Assembly (NCBI GenBank): GCA_023301665.1
Contig: JALZUL010000269.1
Span: 1-7,557, forward strand
DNA: 7,557 nucleotides
From: Ascidiaceihabitans sp.
GTDB taxonomy: Bacteria > Pseudomonadota > Alphaproteobacteria > Rhodobacterales > Rhodobacteraceae
Direction: 5' to 3'
Shown: positions 5,312 through 7,557 of the stretch, one piece after another
Layout: every line of letters starts with the position of its first letter
How positions within the stretch are numbered: position 1 is the stretch's first letter
Position numbers and translations under genes: made by a program
The notes under the pieces: model-generated
The model's input: the letters and a program-made list of their open reading frames with translations, nothing else
What the model was told of the DNA's origin: nothing
Databases searched by the model: none

Positions 5312-6643
5312 ATGGATAAGGCAATTGATCTGTCAGCCTTACAGACATTTCGCGTTGCAGCATGTGATCTTAACGGTCAGATGCGTGGAAAGATCCTGCC
5401 TGCATCTTACGCGGAAAAGCTAGAGAAGGGCGCGGTTAGAATTCCCCTTTCCGCTCTAAATCTTGATATCTGGGGCAGCGATATTGAGAACAGCCCCCTG
5501 GTTTTTGAAACCGGTGACGCTGACGGCATTTTGCGTCCAACCGATCAGGGGCCTGTCCCAATGCCATGGCTCAACCGGGAAACAGCTCTGGTTCCGATGG
5601 TTCTCCATACGGAAGACGGTGCCGCTTTTGCTGGCGATCCACGTCATGCCCTCGCGCGGGTTTTGCAAGGGTACGCCGCACGCGGTTGGCAGGTCCAAGC
5701 CGCTACAGAGATGGAATTTACCCTTGTCGATGACAGCGGCGAGACGCTTTGCCCGCCGCGCAGTCCAATCACCGGCCGCCCTTTGGACAGTGAAGACATT
5801 CTTTCAGTCGCACAGCTCGAGGCCTTTGCGCCCTTCTTTGACGATCTTTATGATGGGGCCCGTGCTATGGGTATTCCGGCCGAGACCGCGATTTGCGAAG
5901 CCGGCGTAGGGCAGTTCGAAGTTACGATGAAGCACGGGCCTGCGATGCAGGCTGCGGACAACGCTTGGCTGTTCAAAACACTGGTTCGCGGTGTGGCTCG
6001 CAAACATGGGATGGCCGCTACATTTATGGCAAAACCCTATGCGCAGGATGCTGGCAACGGGATGCATATGCATTTCTCGGTACTGGATGCAGATGGCAAG
6101 AACATATTTGACAATGGCGGCCCCGAAGGCACAGCATTGCTGCACCAAGCAATCGCCGGTTGCTTGGCCACCATGCCTGCCAGTAGCCTGATCTTTGCGC
6201 CGCATGCAAATTCCTACGCGCGTCTGGTTGAAGGAGCACATGCGCCAACAGCTGCGGCATGGGGTTACGAGAACAGAACCGTCGCAATTCGCGTGCCCGG
6301 TGGCCCCACTGTGGCGCGCCGCATCGAACACCGCACTGCAGGCGGCGACATCAACCCCTATCTTTTGATCAGCGCGGTTCTTGGATCGGCAATGATTGGA
6401 ATAGATGATGCATTGAGCCCGCCCGCGCCAATCACAGGCAACGCATATGAGGAAAAAGGGCTTCCCAGCCTCGCAAGTGATTGGGCAAGTGCGGTTGACC
6501 TATTTGAGCAATCCCCACTCATCGCGCGCATCTTTGATCCGTTGCTGATCGACTGCCTTGTTAGGTGCAAACGCCAAGAAATCGAAAAATTTGATCATAT
6601 TTCTGATGAAACCCATTGGCGTACCCTGCTGGAGCGTGTTTAA
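5312..6643 (+). CDS. Glutamine-synthetase-family ligase, PuuA-like (gamma-glutamyl-amine synthetase)
   Basis: This 443-aa cytoplasmic enzyme has the full glutamine synthetase fold and is expected to join the gamma-carboxyl of glutamate to ammonia or an amine, using ATP. The N-terminal domain shows DLNGQMRGKILP (19-30) and LDIWGSDIENSPLVFE (51-66). Active-site motifs are intact: TEMEF (132-136; E133, E135), CEAGVGQFE (195-203; E196, E203), GNGMHMHFS (248-256), PHANSYARL (297-305), YENRTVAIRVP (319-329) and RIEHRTAGGDINPY (337-350). The divergent N-terminus and length resemble E. coli PuuA (472 aa) rather than assimilatory GlnA, and no adenylylation-type C-terminus is evident. AAGGGG (5297-5302) is the ribosome site. 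It sits between an amino-acid importer and an amidotransferase gene, which favours a catabolic gamma-glutamylation role. Alternatives are gamma-glutamylmethylamide synthetase (GmaS) or another amine ligase. Confidence 0.88.
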   Translation: MDKAIDLSALQTFRVAACDLNGQMRGKILPASYAEKLEKGAVRIPLSALNLDIWGSDIENSPLVFETGDADGILRPTDQGPVPMPWLNRETALVPMVLHTEDGAAFAGDPRHALARVLQGYAARGWQVQAATEMEFTLVDDSGETLCPPRSPITGRPLDSEDILSVAQLEAFAPFFDDLYDGARAMGIPAETAICEAGVGQFEVTMKHGPAMQAADNAWLFKTLVRGVARKHGMAATFMAKPYAQDAGNGMHMHFSVLDADGKNIFDNGGPEGTALLHQAIAGCLATMPASSLIFAPHANSYARLVEGAHAPTAAAWGYENRTVAIRVPGGPTVARRIEHRTAGGDINPYLLISAVLGSAMIGIDDALSPPAPITGNAYEEKGLPSLASDWASAVDLFEQSPLIARIFDPLLIDCLVRCKRQEIEKFDHISDETHWRTLLERV

Positions 6644-6689
6644 GGTTGATAACCAGCCCTAGATACGGGGCACACAACAATGGTGATTT

Positions 6690-7373
6690 ATGAAAATCGG
6701 ACTACTGCAAGCAGGTCACTTTGTTCCTGAATTGCAATCTGAACTCGGTGATTACAACGCGCTATATTCGCGACTGCTGAACGGCCACGGACATATATTC
6801 GAACTCGAAACCTTTAGCGTTGTCGATATGGAATTTCCGTCTGGTTTGGACGTCGCAGATGGGTGGTTGATCAGCGGATCAAAGCACGGTGCCTACGAAG
6901 ATCACCCCTTCATACCACCGCTCGAAAACCTAATCCGCGCCATTCAGGCCTCGGGCAAGCCGTTGATGGGCGTGTGCTTTGGCCACCAAATTATTGCCCA
7001 AGCTTTAGGGGGCCGTGTCGAAAAATATCAAGACGGATGGTCAATCGGTCGCGTCGAATATGATATGGCAGGCCAAAAGCTTGCCCTCAACGCGTGGCAT
7101 CAAGATCAGGTTGTCGAAGTGCCCAAAGACGCAGAGGTCGTCGGATCATCCCCGTTTTGTGCGGTTGCAGCTTTGTCTTATGGGGACCGAATCTGGTCCA
7201 TGCAACCACATCCAGAATTCGAGAACCGCGCCATCGAGGGGCTGATCGAGCATAAGGGCGGCAACGTCCAAGCAGATCGCGTCGCCGAAGCTAAGAGACA
7301 ACTCACAACTCAGAATAACAACATTGAAATCGGCGCACAGATGGCCGAATTTTTCACGAAAGAGAGGGCCTAA
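6690..7373 (+). CDS. Class I glutamine amidotransferase (GMP-synthase-like GATase domain protein)
   Basis: This 227-aa cytoplasmic protein is a stand-alone class I amidotransferase domain. The nucleophile elbow GVCFGHQ (94-100) carries C96; QPHPEF (172-177) supplies H174 and E176, completing the triad. GWLISGSKHGAYED (58-71) forms the oxyanion region. The family hydrolyses glutamine or other gamma-glutamyl compounds. With no synthetase domain attached and two glutamine-synthetase-like neighbours, it may hydrolyse a gamma-glutamyl intermediate, the role PuuD plays in E. coli. However, the GVCFGHQ elbow resembles GuaA-like stand-alone domains rather than PuuD. The ATG at 6690 is the first possible start, because an in-frame TGA lies at 6684-6686. 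GGTGA (6682-6686) is a weak ribosome site. The stop overlaps the next start (TAATG). Confidence 0.88.
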   Translation: MKIGLLQAGHFVPELQSELGDYNALYSRLLNGHGHIFELETFSVVDMEFPSGLDVADGWLISGSKHGAYEDHPFIPPLENLIRAIQASGKPLMGVCFGHQIIAQALGGRVEKYQDGWSIGRVEYDMAGQKLALNAWHQDQVVEVPKDAEVVGSSPFCAVAALSYGDRIWSMQPHPEFENRAIEGLIEHKGGNVQADRVAEAKRQLTTQNNNIEIGAQMAEFFTKERA

Positions 7374-7557
7374 TGGCCGACACTTGGAATGACAACTTAC
7401 CAGAGGCGGCACAGGAATATCTAAAGGACCGCCGACTCGATGAAGTTGAATGCATCATTTCTGACCTTCCGGGCATCGCCCGTGGCAAAGCTGTGCCTGC
7501 CAAGAAGTTCAGGAATCAAGAGCATTTCCACCTACCGGACAGCATTTTTTACCAAAC
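7373..7557 (+). CDS. Second glutamine-synthetase-family protein, N-terminal part (cut by window end)
   Basis: The visible 61 residues begin MADTWNDNLPEAAQEYLKDR and continue with VECIISDLPGIARGKAVPAKKF (25-46), then LPDSIFYQ (54-61). This is the beta-grasp N-terminal domain of PuuA-type ligases, where SDLPGIARGKAVPA aligns with the first ligase's CDLNGQMRGKILPA. The reading frame is open to the window edge, so the catalytic domain is not seen. The start at 7373 overlaps the amidotransferase stop by one base (TAATG), showing tight translational coupling. The gene is not a copy of the first ligase: the N-termini share only the motif. It may act on a different amine or form a mixed oligomer. Confidence 0.85.
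   Translation, partial: MADTWNDNLPEAAQEYLKDRRLDEVECIISDLPGIARGKAVPAKKFRNQEHFHLPDSIFYQ

Noticed and set aside
5804..6331. Minus-strand open frame (175 aa) inside the glutamine-synthetase-like gene
   Set aside because: It is a shadow of a gene with complete catalytic motifs. The translated sequence is Cys- and His-rich without a recognisable fold.

Overview
The window looks like a piece of an alphaproteobacterial chromosome, most likely a marine Rhodobacterales (Roseobacter-group) bacterium. This is inferred from moderate GC content, from the RlmJ, DUF1330 and TerB-family proteins, and from a HisP/HisJ/HisQ/HisM-type transporter placed directly before glutamine-synthetase-like genes. It comes from recognising protein families, not from a database search. 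All ten supported genes lie on the + strand. No rRNA, tRNA, CRISPR array, insertion sequence or prophage gene was seen.

Layout. Positions 1-182 are non-coding and hold two perfect inverted repeats built on four TGTACA cores, around an AT-rich promoter-like core. Next come three housekeeping or poorly characterised genes: rlmJ (23S rRNA m6A2030 methyltransferase, 183-956), a DUF1330 protein (972-1268, probably cotranscribed with rlmJ), and a TerB-family protein (1340-1774) whose promoter suggests a leaderless mRNA. A 193-bp gap (1775-1967) contains a 14-bp tandem duplication, a possible terminator and a strong leader hairpin.

Positions 1968-5247 encode a complete polar-amino-acid ABC importer in the order ATPase, periplasmic binding protein, permease, permease. 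A perfect 10-bp-stem hairpin sits between the binding-protein gene and the first permease gene. The two permease genes overlap by ATGA.

Positions 5312-7557 encode a glutamine-synthetase-like ligase of the PuuA (gamma-glutamylpolyamine synthetase) type, a class I glutamine amidotransferase with an intact Cys-His-Glu triad, and the start of a second glutamine-synthetase-like protein cut by the window end. The last two overlap by one base (TAATG). A consensus TTGACA box lies just upstream of the first ligase gene.

Working model (inference): the importer brings in an amino acid or amine, the ligases gamma-glutamylate it, and the amidotransferase/hydrolase removes or transfers the glutamyl group, as in a Puu-like catabolic pathway. 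The substrate cannot be told from the sequence. The two ligases and the GMP-synthase-like (not PuuD-like) amidotransferase make this differ from the E. coli puu set.
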